Shown: positions 1 to 10,223 of the stretch, piece after piece | How positions within the stretch are numbered: position 1 is the stretch's first letter | How the letters are laid out: the number at the start of each line of letters is the position of its first letter | Assembly (NCBI GenBank): GCA_035942255.1 | Contig: DASZDG010000125.1 | Location: 22,468-86,467, forward strand | From: JALZEG01 sp035942255 | GTDB taxonomy: Bacteria; Actinomycetota; CADDZG01; WHSQ01 | DNA length: 64,000 nucleotides | Reading direction: 5' to 3' | The notes under the pieces: generated by a model | What the model saw: the letters and a program-made list of their open reading frames with translations, nothing else | What the model was told of the DNA's origin: nothing | The model's database searches: none | Program-made: the position numbers and the translations under genes

Positions 1-346
1 GCGAGTACGCCCCTATCGAAGAGGCGTAGACGAGCGCCCCGACTCCGGCGGCCGCGGCCGCCTCGAAGACGCGCCGGCTGCCCTCGACGTTGGTCGCGTG
101 CAGGGTCCGGAGGTCCCGCGAGGGCTGGATGAGCCACGCCAGGTGCACGACGACGTCGCACCCCGTGAACAGCGGGACGAGGTCGTCCTTCGTGATGTCG
201 GCCCGGCGCCAGGTCACCTTCGGCGCCCTGAGCTCGGGCTCCCGCCGGGCGATCCCGACGATCGACGTGACCCGGAGCTCGTTCTCCAGCGCCCGGATCA
301 CGCTCGTCCCGACGTTCCCGGTCGCGCCGACGATCGCGACCTTCAT
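1..346 (-). CDS. NAD-dependent epimerase/dehydratase family protein (3' end outside window)
   Basis: The minus strand opens with a start followed by a glycine-rich Rossmann motif (MKVAIVGATGNVG), then VVHLAWLIQP and a YASSIGAYS segment, which fit an extended-type short-chain dehydrogenase acting on a nucleotide sugar or similar substrate. Only the first 115 residues or so are present, because the gene runs off the left edge. The ATG has a GAGGG Shine-Dalgarno 6-7 nt upstream; an in-frame GTG overlapping the stop of the upstream SDR gene is the alternative start. It follows that gene by about 20 nt, so the two are probably co-transcribed. The substrate cannot be told from the fragment. Confidence 0.75.
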   Translation of the reverse strand, partial: MKVAIVGATGNVGTSVIRALENELRVTSIVGIARREPELRAPKVTWRRADITKDDLVPLFTGCDVVVHLAWLIQPSRDLRTLHATNVEGSRRVFEAAAAAGVGALVYASSIGAYS

Positions 347-366
347 GCCCGTGCCCTCGAACGCCA

Positions 367-1140
367 CTAGTCCGGCTTGGCCATGACGTTCGCCATCGCC
401 GGCATGAGCATGAGGCCCCCGTCCACGACGTAGGAGGCGCCGGTCGTGTACGAGGCCTCGGGCGAGGTCAGGTGGACGATGACGTGGGCGACCTCCCAGG
501 CGTTGCCCGGGCGGCCCATCGGGATCCCCGGCCGGGAGACCGTCTTCGGGTCGACGTCCTCGTTCCTGGTCATCGGCGTCGCGATCTCGCCGGGGGCGAC
601 GGCGTTGACGGTGATCCCGTGCTCGGCGAGCTCGAGCGCCATCACCTTCGTGAGGAGGCCGAGGCCGCCCTTCGCCGTGCAGTAGGCGGACGATCCCTCC
701 TTCGGCGTGTGCTCGTGGACCGACGTCACGTTGACGATCCGGCCCCCGTCCCCGGCCTTCACCATGACGCGGGCGGCCCGCTGAGCGCAGAGGAAGGCGC
801 CGTTGAGGTCGACGTCCAGCACCTTCTTCCAGTCCTCGAACGCCACCTCGAGGAACGGCGTGCTGTCGCCGGTCCCGGCGTTGTTCACGAAGACGTCGAG
901 GCCGCCGAGCGCGCCGGCGAGGTCGTCGACTACGTCGGCCGCCTCCGGGAGCCGGGTGAGGTCGAGATGGCGGACCTCGGCGCGGCGGCCGAGCGCCCCG
1001 ATCTCGTTCGCGGTCTCCTTGGCCCCGGCCTCGTCGGTGTTCCAGGTGATGCCGGCGTCGCAGCCGGCGCGGGCGAGGGCCACGGCGGTCGCCTTGCCGA
1101 TCCCGGAGTCTCCTGCGGTGACGATCGCGATCCTGCCCAC
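367..1140 (-). CDS. SDR family NAD(P)-dependent oxidoreductase
   Basis: This is a complete 257-aa classical short-chain dehydrogenase. The cofactor motif TAGDSGIG is at residues 8-15, NNAG at 86-89, catalytic Ser140 and YCTAK (Tyr153/Lys157), and the C-terminal GASYVVDGG segment is typical of the family. It starts at a GTG with AAGGGGG upstream. It should reduce or oxidise a carbonyl/alcohol with NAD(P), but the substrate is unknown. It is divergent from dinB, with a perfect 22-nt palindrome between them, and is followed within 20 nt by the epimerase-like gene. Confidence 0.8.
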   Translation of the reverse strand: MGRIAIVTAGDSGIGKATAVALARAGCDAGITWNTDEAGAKETANEIGALGRRAEVRHLDLTRLPEAADVVDDLAGALGGLDVFVNNAGTGDSTPFLEVAFEDWKKVLDVDLNGAFLCAQRAARVMVKAGDGGRIVNVTSVHEHTPKEGSSAYCTAKGGLGLLTKVMALELAEHGITVNAVAPGEIATPMTRNEDVDPKTVSRPGIPMGRPGNAWEVAHVIVHLTSPEASYTTGASYVVDGGLMLMPAMANVMAKPD

Positions 1141-1159
1141 TCGGCCCCCTTTTGCTCTA

Positions 1160-1181
1160 GCGGGATCGCAAGCGATCCCGC
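1160..1181. repeat. Perfect palindrome between divergent SDR gene and dinB
   Basis: Arms GCGGGATCGC and GCGATCCCGC flank a 2-nt AA centre. It sits in the divergent intergenic region, so it may be an operator for either gene, or a short hairpin in the SDR leader. It does not match the actinobacterial LexA box I know (CGAAC-N4-GTTCG). Confidence 0.6.
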
Positions 1182-1283
1182 CCTATGCGGATTCCTCGTC
1201 TCCTGACGTCGCCGCCTTCGGCGACGGTCGGGCCCGATCTCTGGAAAGTCTGCGAGTCACGCCTACCCGGAACCGGCGGGGCG

Positions 1284-1289
1284 TACGCT
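1284..1289 (+). promoter_or_regulatory. Putative -10 box of dinB (leaderless start)
   Basis: TACGCT lies exactly 6 nt before the GTG that begins the conserved dinB coding sequence, and no Shine-Dalgarno is visible. The spacing fits transcription starting at or next to the start codon. The -35 is not obvious. Confidence 0.4.
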
Positions 1290-1295
1290 CGTTCG

Positions 1296-2471
<1,176 letters not shown>

Positions 2472-2514
2472 CGTACCTACCGGAAGACTCTGGTTCCGTA
2501 AACGGGGCCGAACC

Positions 2515-2520
2515 TATAAT
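2515..2520 (+). promoter_or_regulatory. -10 box TATAAT of the DUF3040 gene
   Basis: A perfect TATAAT lies 9 nt before the GTG at 2530 and 3 nt before the GTG at 2524. Transcription would start at about 2527-2530, so the mRNA would carry essentially no leader, favouring the GTG at 2530. The TTGACG at 2468 is too far away (41 nt) to be its -35. Confidence 0.55.
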
Positions 2521-2529
2521 CGGGTGACC

Positions 2530-2895
2530 GTGCCGCTGTCAGAGCGCGAGCAGCGCATCCTCGACGAGATGGAGAAGAGCCTCTACCAAGAGGACCCCGT
2601 CTTCGCGCGTGAGCGGCCCCCGCGCCGCACCGGCGCCGGCCTCCATACAGTGCGCCGCGGGTTGCTGATGTTCGTAGCGGGGCTGTTGGTGCTGTTCGCG
2701 TTCTTCATGACGAAGCAGGTATGGATCGGCGCGCTCGCGTTCGGCTCGATGGTGTGGGGGATCGTCGTGCTCGCGGGCTCGGTGCGCGGCGCGGCCCCCT
2801 CGCCGCGACGCACGTTCACCGACTTCGGCGAGCGTCTCGGACGCGCCGCGAACGACCTCGAGCAACGGTTGAAGCAGCGCTACAAGAGGCGCTAG
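2530..2895 (+). CDS. DUF3040 domain membrane protein
   Basis: A 121-aa protein that opens with PLSEREQRILDEMEKSLYQEDPVFA, the hallmark of actinobacterial DUF3040 proteins. Two hydrophobic segments follow (LLMFVAGLLVLFAFFM and the stretch ending in GIVVLAGSV), with a basic, possibly coiled C-terminal tail. Its function is unknown; DUF3040 proteins are small inner-membrane proteins. The GTG at 2530 matches the family start and sits right behind a TATAAT box; the GTG two codons upstream is possible. The stop codon lies inside a palindrome, GGCGCTAGCGCC. Confidence 0.8.
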   Translation: MPLSEREQRILDEMEKSLYQEDPVFARERPPRRTGAGLHTVRRGLLMFVAGLLVLFAFFMTKQVWIGALAFGSMVWGIVVLAGSVRGAAPSPRRTFTDFGERLGRAANDLEQRLKQRYKRR

Positions 2896-2960
2896 CGCCC
2901 GCCCTTCCACGCGGAACGGGAAAAACTTTCGCTAATTCCGAAACGAATGCGGCGCTGGGG

Positions 2961-2990
2961 TTGCCGCGTCGCGAGAAGCCGCGCTAGATT
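2961..2990 (+). promoter_or_regulatory. Putative promoter of the MerR-type gene
   Basis: TTGCCG (2961-2966), an 18-nt spacer and TAGATT (2985-2990) form a plausible sigma-70-like promoter. Transcription would start near 2997, giving a leader of about 120 nt before the regulator's ATG. I see nothing else in 2896-3119. Confidence 0.4.
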
Positions 2991-3119
2991 CCGTACGTCG
3001 CGCGGAGCGGCAATGCATCACCGGGCATTACGCAACAGCACCTCGTTGCCCGTCGCGGGTATCTCAAGGCGTGTCAAAGGTTTTTCTCTCGTTGCTGTAG
3101 TGGAAGGACGTACTCATCC

Positions 3120-3638
3120 ATGGAGGGTTTCACTGCTCAACAAACGTCACGTTTCACAGGTTGCACAGCACATCAGCTGAGGTACTGGGACCGCATCGGT
3201 CTCGTCAAGCCGAGCGTGCAGGCAACCGGCGGTCGCCCCGGTGTGAGGCGGCTTTACTCGTTCCGAGACCTCATCGCGTTGAAGGTCGTGAAGTCGCTGC
3301 TGGAGCACGGTATGAGCCTTCAGCGCGTGCGGCGTGCGTATTCGTATCTGCGTAAGAAGGCGGCGCTGGACGACCACCTCTCCGAGGTCAAGCTCGTCAC
3401 CGACGGCAAGAGCATCTTCAAGATCTGCAAGAACGACGGCGAGCTCCTCGACGCGTTGAAGGAGGGCCAGCTCGCGTTCTTCCTCGCCATCGACGAGATC
3501 GCGGCGGGCGTGGACGGACGCGTGGCCGAGTACCTCTACGACCGCGAAGAGTTCGTGACCGCGCTGCGGCGGGTCGAGCAGACGCTCGAGCAGGAAGTGC
3601 CGCCGGACGCTCGCCGCCGCCTACGAGCGGCCAACTAG
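3120..3638 (+). CDS. MerR family transcriptional regulator
   Basis: A 172-aa protein with an N-terminal MerR winged-helix domain (TGCTAHQLRYWDRIGLVKPS, then RRLYSFRDLIALKVVKSLLEHGMSL). A roughly 100-residue helical C-terminal region follows. No cysteine cluster or known effector domain is visible, so the signal is unknown. GGAAGGA lies about 11 nt before the ATG. Its 3' end overlaps the convergent transglutaminase gene by 18 bp. Confidence 0.85.
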   Translation: MEGFTAQQTSRFTGCTAHQLRYWDRIGLVKPSVQATGGRPGVRRLYSFRDLIALKVVKSLLEHGMSLQRVRRAYSYLRKKAALDDHLSEVKLVTDGKSIFKICKNDGELLDALKEGQLAFFLAIDEIAAGVDGRVAEYLYDREEFVTALRRVEQTLEQEVPPDARRRLRAAN

Positions 3639-5933
3639 CCCCCTCGGCGAGAACAGCCGCGCCGCCCGCGTCCACCACGACGCCCGGGCCCACATGACCG
3701 CCCGGAGCTTGCGGGCGAGGACCCTCGCCTGGCGCGCCTGGTCCCTCCCGACGCCCCGCGGCGCGTACTGCGACGCCTCGTAGATCTGGGCGAGCCGGGC
3801 CGCGTCGTCGGACGGCACCGCACGGAGCTTCCCGAGGCGGGCGGCGAACGACGCCGCGGACTCGGCCGGACGCCGCGGCTCGGCCAGCTCGGCGGCCTCG
3901 TCCTCGAAGTGGCGGAACGCGGCGGCCGCGGCCTGGTCGGCGCCGCGGGCCGAGCGGTAGCGGCGCGCTATCCGCCACCTCTTCAGGGCGGGCACGGCGG
4001 CGAGGAACGCGAGCAGGAGGACCCCGACCGCGACCGCGAGCCGGTTGAACGCCCGGGTCCACGCGGGGTTCTCGGGGACCGCGCCGGGGCCGATCTCGCC
4101 GATCGCACGCTCGCCCCGGGTGCCGGCGCCGACGTTCGAGCCGGCGAGGCGGCGGTCCTCGATCGCGTCCTGGCGGCCGGTCGCCGCGCCGATCCCGTTC
4201 TCGGTCCCGCCCGGGGGTGCGCCGGGGCCCTGAGGTCCGAGCGGCTGCCGGGTGTACCCGGGGGCCGCGGCCTGGACGCGGGGGGTCGGGTCGAAGCGGA
4301 CCCACCCGTAGCCCTCGAAGTAGACCTCCGGCCACGCGTGGGTCTCGACGCCGGTCACCGTGAAGGTGTCGGTCTGGACGTCGCGGTTGCCGGGGAGGAA
4401 GCCGACGGCGACCCGGGTCGGGATGCCCTGGAGCCGGGCGAGCAGCGCGAAGGCGGTGGCGAACTGCTGGCAGTAGCCCTGGCGCACTTCGAAGAGGAAC
4501 TGGTCGAGGTAGTTCGCCGACGCCCCGTCGACCTGGGTCGCCTCCACGAGCTCGGGGTCGTCGGAGTACTCGAACTTCGTGCGGAGCTCCTCCTGCAGCG
4601 CGATCAGGAACTGGCCGTCGGAGAGCCTCTCGCCGGTGACGCGGTCCACGCGCAGGTCCTCGGCCAGCTCGATCGTCCTGGAGGTTGCGTCGGGCGCCTC
4701 CAGGTAGACGCCGCCGGGGAACCCGACCTGTGCCTTCGTCAGCTCTTCGTAGGTCAGCTCGGGGACGTTCGACGTCACGGTGTACGAGAAGCCCTCGGTC
4801 GCCTGGTCCGGCAGCACGAGGTCCTGGTTCTGCGTGTCGTAGGTCACCTCGACGTCCTCTTCGAGGTCGACCTCCGCCGGGTTGATGGCCGCGGGGAGGC
4901 GTTCGGACTCCAGCTCCTGGAAGGTCACGGTCTGCACTAGCGGCTCGGACTCGCGCGGCGCGTTGGACTGGCCTCCGAAGGAGAGCTCGTCGATCACCGG
5001 CTCGACGACGGTGCCCTCGGCTCGCTGCCAGTCGCGCCCGTCGAAGCGCGCGAGCGAGAGCAGCCTCCAGTAAGACGAGCGCTCGGCCTCGACCGTGAAC
5101 AGGACGAGGTCGGTCTGGTCGAGCAGCGTCGGCGCGATCGACACGAGCGGGTTGATCTCGCCGGACGCGCCACCACCGCCGAACCCGCCGGCGCCGACGT
5201 CGTTGCGCCACACGAGGAGGCCGTCACCGAGCGCGGGGACGATCAGCGGCGCGGCGATCGCCGCCGCCACGCACCCGGCCCCCATGCGGCGCGCCAGAGC
5301 GCCCGTGACCGATTCCGGCTCCTTCCCCTCACGCCCGGAGAAAGCCGGGACCCACCGGCCCCACGACCTCACCCGGTGCGCGGACTCGAGGCCCCAGAAC
5401 GTGAGCAATGCGAGCAGGAACGCGATCACGAGCACGGGAGCGCCGTTGCCGGTCCCGACGGTCATCTGGATGCAGAACAACCCGATGCACGGCAGCGCCG
5501 CCAGCAGCGGCCGGCGCCAGCGGAACGTCGCGATCTCGCCGACCGACGTGGCGACCCACATCCCCACCACGACGAGCACGACGTAGCCCGTCCGCACCGG
5601 CACCGGCGCGTAGTCGACCGCCGAGTGCCTCAGCGCGTTCGAGATCGAGCGGCCGAGGCCCGCGACGGCGTCCGGCGAGGGCAGCAGGTAGAAGGAGTTG
5701 CGCGCCTGGAAGATCACGACGAGGTACCAGAACAGCGCGGCGAGGCTGGCGAGGGCGGTCGCCACGGTCCCGGCCCCCAGCCTCCGCGCCGCGATCGCGA
5801 TCCCCGACGCGAGCGCCATCCCGAGCAACGTGGGGCCGGGGTAGTCGCCTGCGGCGAAGACCTGCGCGAACGCGAGCAGCGTGAGCAGCAGCAGCGCGGC
5901 GAGGCCGATCCGGGCGCGGCCCTCGGAGCTCAC
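3621..5933 (-). CDS. Transglutaminase-like membrane protein (DUF3488 / transglutaminase core / DUF4129)
   Basis: A 770-aa integral membrane protein. About seven hydrophobic segments fill residues 10-240, followed by a large extracytoplasmic region carrying a transglutaminase fold with the catalytic triad Cys488 (RQGYCQQF), His532 (ETHAWPEVYF) and Asp548 (VRFDPTPR). One more membrane segment lies near 680-700, before a cytoplasmic DUF4129-like tail. Members occur with MoxR ATPases and DUF58 proteins, as here; the role is inferred to be protein processing or crosslinking at the cell surface. The GTG start overlaps the DUF58 stop (GTGA), so the two are translationally coupled. A longer reading frame upstream would overlap DUF58 and is rejected. 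Confidence 0.88.
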   Translation of the reverse strand: MSSEGRARIGLAALLLLTLLAFAQVFAAGDYPGPTLLGMALASGIAIAARRLGAGTVATALASLAALFWYLVVIFQARNSFYLLPSPDAVAGLGRSISNALRHSAVDYAPVPVRTGYVVLVVVGMWVATSVGEIATFRWRRPLLAALPCIGLFCIQMTVGTGNGAPVLVIAFLLALLTFWGLESAHRVRSWGRWVPAFSGREGKEPESVTGALARRMGAGCVAAAIAAPLIVPALGDGLLVWRNDVGAGGFGGGGASGEINPLVSIAPTLLDQTDLVLFTVEAERSSYWRLLSLARFDGRDWQRAEGTVVEPVIDELSFGGQSNAPRESEPLVQTVTFQELESERLPAAINPAEVDLEEDVEVTYDTQNQDLVLPDQATEGFSYTVTSNVPELTYEELTKAQVGFPGGVYLEAPDATSRTIELAEDLRVDRVTGERLSDGQFLIALQEELRTKFEYSDDPELVEATQVDGASANYLDQFLFEVRQGYCQQFATAFALLARLQGIPTRVAVGFLPGNRDVQTDTFTVTGVETHAWPEVYFEGYGWVRFDPTPRVQAAAPGYTRQPLGPQGPGAPPGGTENGIGAATGRQDAIEDRRLAGSNVGAGTRGERAIGEIGPGAVPENPAWTRAFNRLAVAVGVLLLAFLAAVPALKRWRIARRYRSARGADQAAAAAFRHFEDEAAELAEPRRPAESAASFAARLGKLRAVPSDDAARLAQIYEASQYAPRGVGRDQARQARVLARKLRAVMWARASWWTRAARLFSPRGLVGRS

Positions 5934-7213
5934 GGCGACACCACCTTCGAGCGGCTCGCGGCCGCGGCCGACCGCGTGAGGGAGTCCCATCCCGTGAGCA
6001 GAGGCTCCTCCGGCCCGAGCACGACGGTCTGGACGCCGGAGCGCCCGAGCAGCTTCACGACCTCGAGGACTTCCTGCTCCGCCGCCCAGCGGGCCTTCGT
6101 CGTCATCGAGCCGAAACGGTGCGCCGGGAACATCACGACGATCACCTGCCGGAAGCGCCTCCGGCACCGCGTCACGGCGACGGCCGCCTCGGCCGAGAGC
6201 GACCCGGACACGACGGCGAGGGTGCCCTCACCGGCGGTGCCCGCCTCTATCTCGAGCAGGCGTGCGATCAGCGGGTCGTCGGAGCTCTCCGCGGGGCGCG
6301 ACGTGCGCACCGTGGCGAGCAGGTCGAGAACGCGGTTGAAGTGGGGCGTCCCCTTGGCCGCCGCGAGCCCCGCCGCCGTCGCGCCCGCGAGGCGGTAGGT
6401 GTAGCCCGAGCGCTGGTAGAGGTCGACGATCGAAGCCGTGGCCTCGATCACGCGCTCGAAGCTGCTGGCGTCCCCGATCCCGTCGTGGGCGGCGGTCCGG
6501 TCGTCGAAGACGACCGTCGCCCGCGTGTGCCAGGGCGTCTCCTCCTGCCGGATCATGTAGCGCCCGCGCTTGGCGGTCGCCGGCCAGTGGACCTTCCGGA
6601 GGTCGTCTCCTTCGTTGTACTCGCGCAGCGTGTAGAAGTCCTCGCCCTGCGCGCCGATCGGCTGCCGGAGCGCCGAGACCGCGAGGCTGCGGCGGTCGCC
6701 GAGGTCGCGGGGGAGCGCCAGCGGCTCGATCCGGGGGTGGACGAGGATCGACGACTTGGGCGCGGCCGCGGAGACTAGCCTGGCGAGCCCGAACGGGTCC
6801 GTCGACGTCAGCGTGAGGGGACCGACCTCGTAGTGCCCGCGGCGCGGGGGTCGGAGCTCGTACGACGCGACCCGCCGGCCCTTGGGCTCGACGCCGTGGA
6901 GCGCGAAGCGCGCCCGGCCGGCGACGTCGGTCGGCACCCTGTCCTCCAGCAGCAGCAGGGGGGCCGGGCCGCGGCCCCGGTTGCGGATCTCGAGCGTCAC
7001 CCTGACCTTGGTCCCGGCGCGGACCCGCTCCGGGGAGGCGCGCCGCACGACCTCGAGGTCGTGCTTGCCGAGCCGCACGACCGCGATCGCGATCAGCGGG
7101 AGCACGAGCAGGGCGAAGCCGAACTGCTCGACGGGCGCGGCCCCGAAGATCCTCGCGACGACCAGCAGCACGACGCCGGTGAGGGCCACCGACCAACCCC
7201 GAAGCGTGAGCAT
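5930..7213 (-). CDS. DUF58 domain protein
   Basis: A 427-aa protein with two N-terminal membrane helices (residues about 7-45), a beta-rich region and the DUF58 signature YTLREYNEGDDLRKVHWPATA. The C-terminal part resembles a von Willebrand A-like fold. DUF58 proteins are encoded next to MoxR ATPases and are thought to be partners in a chaperone-like maturation complex. It lies between moxR and the transglutaminase gene and overlaps the latter by 4 nt. The specific client is unknown. Confidence 0.87.
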   Translation of the reverse strand: MLTLRGWSVALTGVVLLVVARIFGAAPVEQFGFALLVLPLIAIAVVRLGKHDLEVVRRASPERVRAGTKVRVTLEIRNRGRGPAPLLLLEDRVPTDVAGRARFALHGVEPKGRRVASYELRPPRRGHYEVGPLTLTSTDPFGLARLVSAAAPKSSILVHPRIEPLALPRDLGDRRSLAVSALRQPIGAQGEDFYTLREYNEGDDLRKVHWPATAKRGRYMIRQEETPWHTRATVVFDDRTAAHDGIGDASSFERVIEATASIVDLYQRSGYTYRLAGATAAGLAAAKGTPHFNRVLDLLATVRTSRPAESSDDPLIARLLEIEAGTAGEGTLAVVSGSLSAEAAVAVTRCRRRFRQVIVVMFPAHRFGSMTTKARWAAEQEVLEVVKLLGRSGVQTVVLGPEEPLLTGWDSLTRSAAAASRSKVVSP

Positions 7214-7293
7214 TTCTAGTTTGGCCGCTGGCCGAGGCCACCGGCCCCCTGACCCAGCCTTGCCGGAATCGCCAGCGGGGGGTCGCCTCGCAC

Positions 7294-8277
7294 CTAAGCC
7301 TCTTTCGCAGGGATGGGAACGCGGCCGACGAGGCCCTCGAGCACGGTCTCCGAGGACGCGCCGCGCATCTGCGCCTCCGGCGAGAGCAGCACGCGGTGGG
7401 CCATGACGGGGACCGACAGGTCCTTGATGTCGTCGGGGACGACGTAGTCGCGGCCCCGGCTGGCGGCCAGCGCCCGGGACGCCCTCAGGAGGTAGAGCGA
7501 GGCCCGCGGGCTGGCGCCGAGGTAGACGTCGGGGTGGTCGCGGGTCGACTCGGAGAGGTCGACGATGTAGCGGCGGAGTGAGGGGGCCACGTGGACCTCA
7601 CGTGCCAGCTTGATGAGGTTGTTGACCTCGTTCGCGTCGGAGACCGGCTCGAGCTCCTCCAGGAGCGAGTGGCGGCCGTGGGTCTCGAGGATCTCGAGCT
7701 CGGACTGGCGGCTGGGGTAGCCCATCGACAGCCGCATCATGAACCGGTCGAGCTGCGACTCCGGCAGGGGGTACGTGCCCTCGTGCTCGATCGGGTTCTG
7801 GGTCGCGATGACCATGAACGGCATCTCGAGCGTCCGGGTCGTCCCGTCGACCGTGACCTGCCGCTCCTCCATGCACTCGAGCAGCGCCGACTGCGTCTTC
7901 GGCGACGCGCGGTTGATCTCGTCGCCGAGGCAGATGTTCGCGAAGACGGCGCCGGGCTTGAACTGGAACTCGCCACTGGCGCGATCCCAGACGTTGACGC
8001 CGGTGACGTCGCTCGGGAGCAGGTCCGGCGTGAACTGGATCCGCTGCCACTTGCACCCCACCGACCGCGCCAGGGACTTCGCGAGCATGGTCTTCCCGAC
8101 GCCCGGGATGTCCTCGAGGAGGACGTGGCCTTCGGCCAGCATCGTGATCAGGGCGAGGCGGACCGTCTCCGTCTTCCCCTGGATCGCCCGCTCCATGTTC
8201 GCCGTGATCCGGTCGAACGCGGACTTGAACTCGGAGAAGTCCCTCCCGTCCCCGCCGGCACGGCCATCGTCGGCCAT
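7294..8277 (-). CDS. MoxR family AAA+ ATPase
   Basis: A 327-aa AAA+ protein: Walker A GVGKT at residues 59-63, Walker B LGDE at 118-121, sensor ATQNP at 159-163 and QLDRFMMR near 176-183, then a C-terminal lid domain. MoxR proteins are chaperone-like ATPases that help assemble or activate proteins, usually with a DUF58/VWA partner, which is the next gene. It starts at ATG with GAAAGGGG upstream. An 80-nt gap separates it from DUF58. Confidence 0.9.
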   Translation of the reverse strand: MADDGRAGGDGRDFSEFKSAFDRITANMERAIQGKTETVRLALITMLAEGHVLLEDIPGVGKTMLAKSLARSVGCKWQRIQFTPDLLPSDVTGVNVWDRASGEFQFKPGAVFANICLGDEINRASPKTQSALLECMEERQVTVDGTTRTLEMPFMVIATQNPIEHEGTYPLPESQLDRFMMRLSMGYPSRQSELEILETHGRHSLLEELEPVSDANEVNNLIKLAREVHVAPSLRRYIVDLSESTRDHPDVYLGASPRASLYLLRASRALAASRGRDYVVPDDIKDLSVPVMAHRVLLSPEAQMRGASSETVLEGLVGRVPIPAKEA

Positions 8278-8426
8278 TCGGCTACCCCTTTCGTGGAATC
8301 GTCACAACCGGGACTCGGCTCCCTGAGGAAAAGTTCCGGCCCGGGCTCCCGAAGGCGCCCAGGTTAGCAGTGTGCCGCAACAAACCATCTGTTCGTGGCC
8401 GCTCGCCAGGCGACCGGTCGCTGACA

Positions 8427-8440
8427 ACTACAAAGGTAGT
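8427..8440. repeat. Small inverted repeat upstream of the importer promoter
   Basis: ACTAC-AAAG-GTAGT is a perfect 5-bp inverted repeat, 23 nt upstream of the -10 box of the solute-binding protein gene. It could be a regulator half-site pair covering the -35 region, but it is short enough to arise by chance. Confidence 0.3.
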
Positions 8441-8463
8441 AGCAGTGGCGAGGATAGCGGACA

Positions 8464-8469
8464 TATACT
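8464..8469 (+). promoter_or_regulatory. -10 box TATACT of the ABC importer operon
   Basis: TATACT in the context CATATACTG lies 46 nt before the solute-binding protein start. The same CATATACTG occurs before the HNH gene at 16797. No convincing -35 is seen 16-18 nt upstream. The leader carries a strong Shine-Dalgarno at 8503-8507. Confidence 0.5.
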
Positions 8470-8515
8470 GCGCGCGTCCGTAGAGACACTTGCGTGCAAG
8501 GGGGAGGTTCCGCTG

Positions 8516-10210
8516 ATGCCCAAACCATTGAGGCTGCTCGCGCTCGCGCTCGTGATGGCGTTGACGATCGCGGCGTGTGGTGGCGACGACGACGGGGGCG
8601 ACACCGAGGGCAACGGTGACACCGGCGCCCAGGAGGGTGCGACCCTGACGTTCGGCACGTCGGCGGACCCCGTCGTCCTCGACGGCGCGCTCGTCTCCGA
8701 CGGCGAGTCGCTCAGGGCGATCGACCAGATGTTCGAGGGGCTCGTCACGCTCGCTCCGGGAGGGACCGAGGTCGTCCCGGGCCTGGCCACCGAGTGGACC
8801 ACGTCCGAGGACGGGACCGAGTGGACCTTCAACCTTCGGGAAGACGTGGCGTTCCACGACGGCGAGGCGTTCAACGCCGAGGCGGTCTGCTACAACTTCG
8901 ACCGCTGGTTCAACTTCACCGGGTCGTTCCAGAACCCGGCCGCGACGTACTACTGGCAGACGGTCTTCGGCGGGTTCGCGAAGACCGACCCCGACAGCGG
9001 GGCCCCCACGGAGTCCAACTTCAAGAGCTGCACGGTCGACGACGAGCTCACGGTGACGATCGCGCTGAACAAGCCGTCGTCCTCGTTCCTCGCCGCCATG
9101 GCGCTCACGAACTTCACGTTCGGCAGCCCCGCGGCGCTCGAGGAGTTCAACGCGAACGAGGGCCGCGTCAACGCCGAGGGCATCTTCCGGGCGACCGGCA
9201 CCTACGGGACCGAGCACCCGGTCGGCACCGGCCCGTTCATGTTCGAGAGCTGGGAGCGCAACCAGGCGCTGACGATGGTCAAGAACCCGAACTACTGGAA
9301 CGAGGAAGAGCAGGGCAACATCGACACGCTGATCTTCCAGCCGATTCCCGACAACGCCGCCCGGCTCCAGGCCCTGCAGACCGGAGAGATCCAGGGCTAC
9401 GACCTGGTCGAGCCGCAGGACTTCGACACGATCTCGGGCGACGAGAACCTCCAGCTCCTCGAGCGCCCGGCCTTCAACGTCGGCTACGTCGGCATGAACC
9501 AGGCCCAGAAGCCGCTGGACGACATCGAGGTCCGCAAGGCGATCGCGCACGCGATCAACCGCCAGGAGGTCGTCGACGCGTACTACGCGGGCCAGGGCGA
9601 GGTCGCGAAGCAGTTCATGCCTCCGGCGCTGTTCGGCTACGCGGACGACGTCACCGAGTACGAGTACGACCCGGACAAGGCCAAGAAGATCCTCACCGAC
9701 GCCGGGTACGACCTGCCGGTCGAGATCAGCTTCGCCTACCCCACCGACGTCTCGCGGCCGTACATGCCGGTGCCGCAGGACAACTTCGAGGCGATGGTCG
9801 CCGACCTGGAGGACTGCTGCTTCAAGGTCAACAAGGAGAGCGCGATCTGGAGCCCGGACTACCTCGACAACGTCGACAACGGGCGGTACGGCCTCTATCT
9901 CTTGGGCTGGACCGGCGACTTCGGCGACCCGGACAACTTCATCGGGACGTTCTTCCAGACCGAGCAGAAGGCGTGGGGCTTCGACAACGCGGAGATCCGG
10001 AACTGCCTCGACGAGGCCGAGACGGAGACCGACCCGGACGCCCGCACCACCAAGTACGAGGAGTGCAACCGGCTGATCATGGACTTCCTGCCGGGCCTCC
10101 CGTACGTGCACACGAAGCCGGCGCTCGCCTTCACGGCGAACGTCACCGGGTACGAGCCGAGCCCGGTGTCGCTCGAGCAGTTCTCGCTGGTGACGGTGCA
10201 AGGCACGTAA
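8516..10210 (+). CDS. ABC transporter solute-binding lipoprotein (family 5, peptide/nickel type)
   Basis: A 564-aa extracytoplasmic binding protein. The N-terminus is a lipoprotein signal, with hydrophobic residues 6-19 and the lipobox cysteine at residue 21 (TIAACGG). The mature protein has the family-5 pattern, including the RAIDQMFEGLVTL region and GTGPFMFESWERNQALTMVKN. It captures a peptide-like or other small solute for the permease encoded next. The ATG at 8516 has GGAGG at the right distance (8 nt); an upstream ATG lacks both signal peptide and Shine-Dalgarno. A strong terminator follows the stop, so binding protein should be made in excess over permease. Confidence 0.9.
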   Translation: MPKPLRLLALALVMALTIAACGGDDDGGDTEGNGDTGAQEGATLTFGTSADPVVLDGALVSDGESLRAIDQMFEGLVTLAPGGTEVVPGLATEWTTSEDGTEWTFNLREDVAFHDGEAFNAEAVCYNFDRWFNFTGSFQNPAATYYWQTVFGGFAKTDPDSGAPTESNFKSCTVDDELTVTIALNKPSSSFLAAMALTNFTFGSPAALEEFNANEGRVNAEGIFRATGTYGTEHPVGTGPFMFESWERNQALTMVKNPNYWNEEEQGNIDTLIFQPIPDNAARLQALQTGEIQGYDLVEPQDFDTISGDENLQLLERPAFNVGYVGMNQAQKPLDDIEVRKAIAHAINRQEVVDAYYAGQGEVAKQFMPPALFGYADDVTEYEYDPDKAKKILTDAGYDLPVEISFAYPTDVSRPYMPVPQDNFEAMVADLEDCCFKVNKESAIWSPDYLDNVDNGRYGLYLLGWTGDFGDPDNFIGTFFQTEQKAWGFDNAEIRNCLDEAETETDPDARTTKYEECNRLIMDFLPGLPYVHTKPALAFTANVTGYEPSPVSLEQFSLVTVQGT

Positions 10211-10223
10211 AGAAGGATCGAAC

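Noticed and set aside
1185..1295. Longer dinB from the ATG at 1185
   Set aside because: The 37 extra residues are unconserved, cross a hairpin and a promoter-like box, and place the catalytic HVDMD motif unusually far from the N-terminus.
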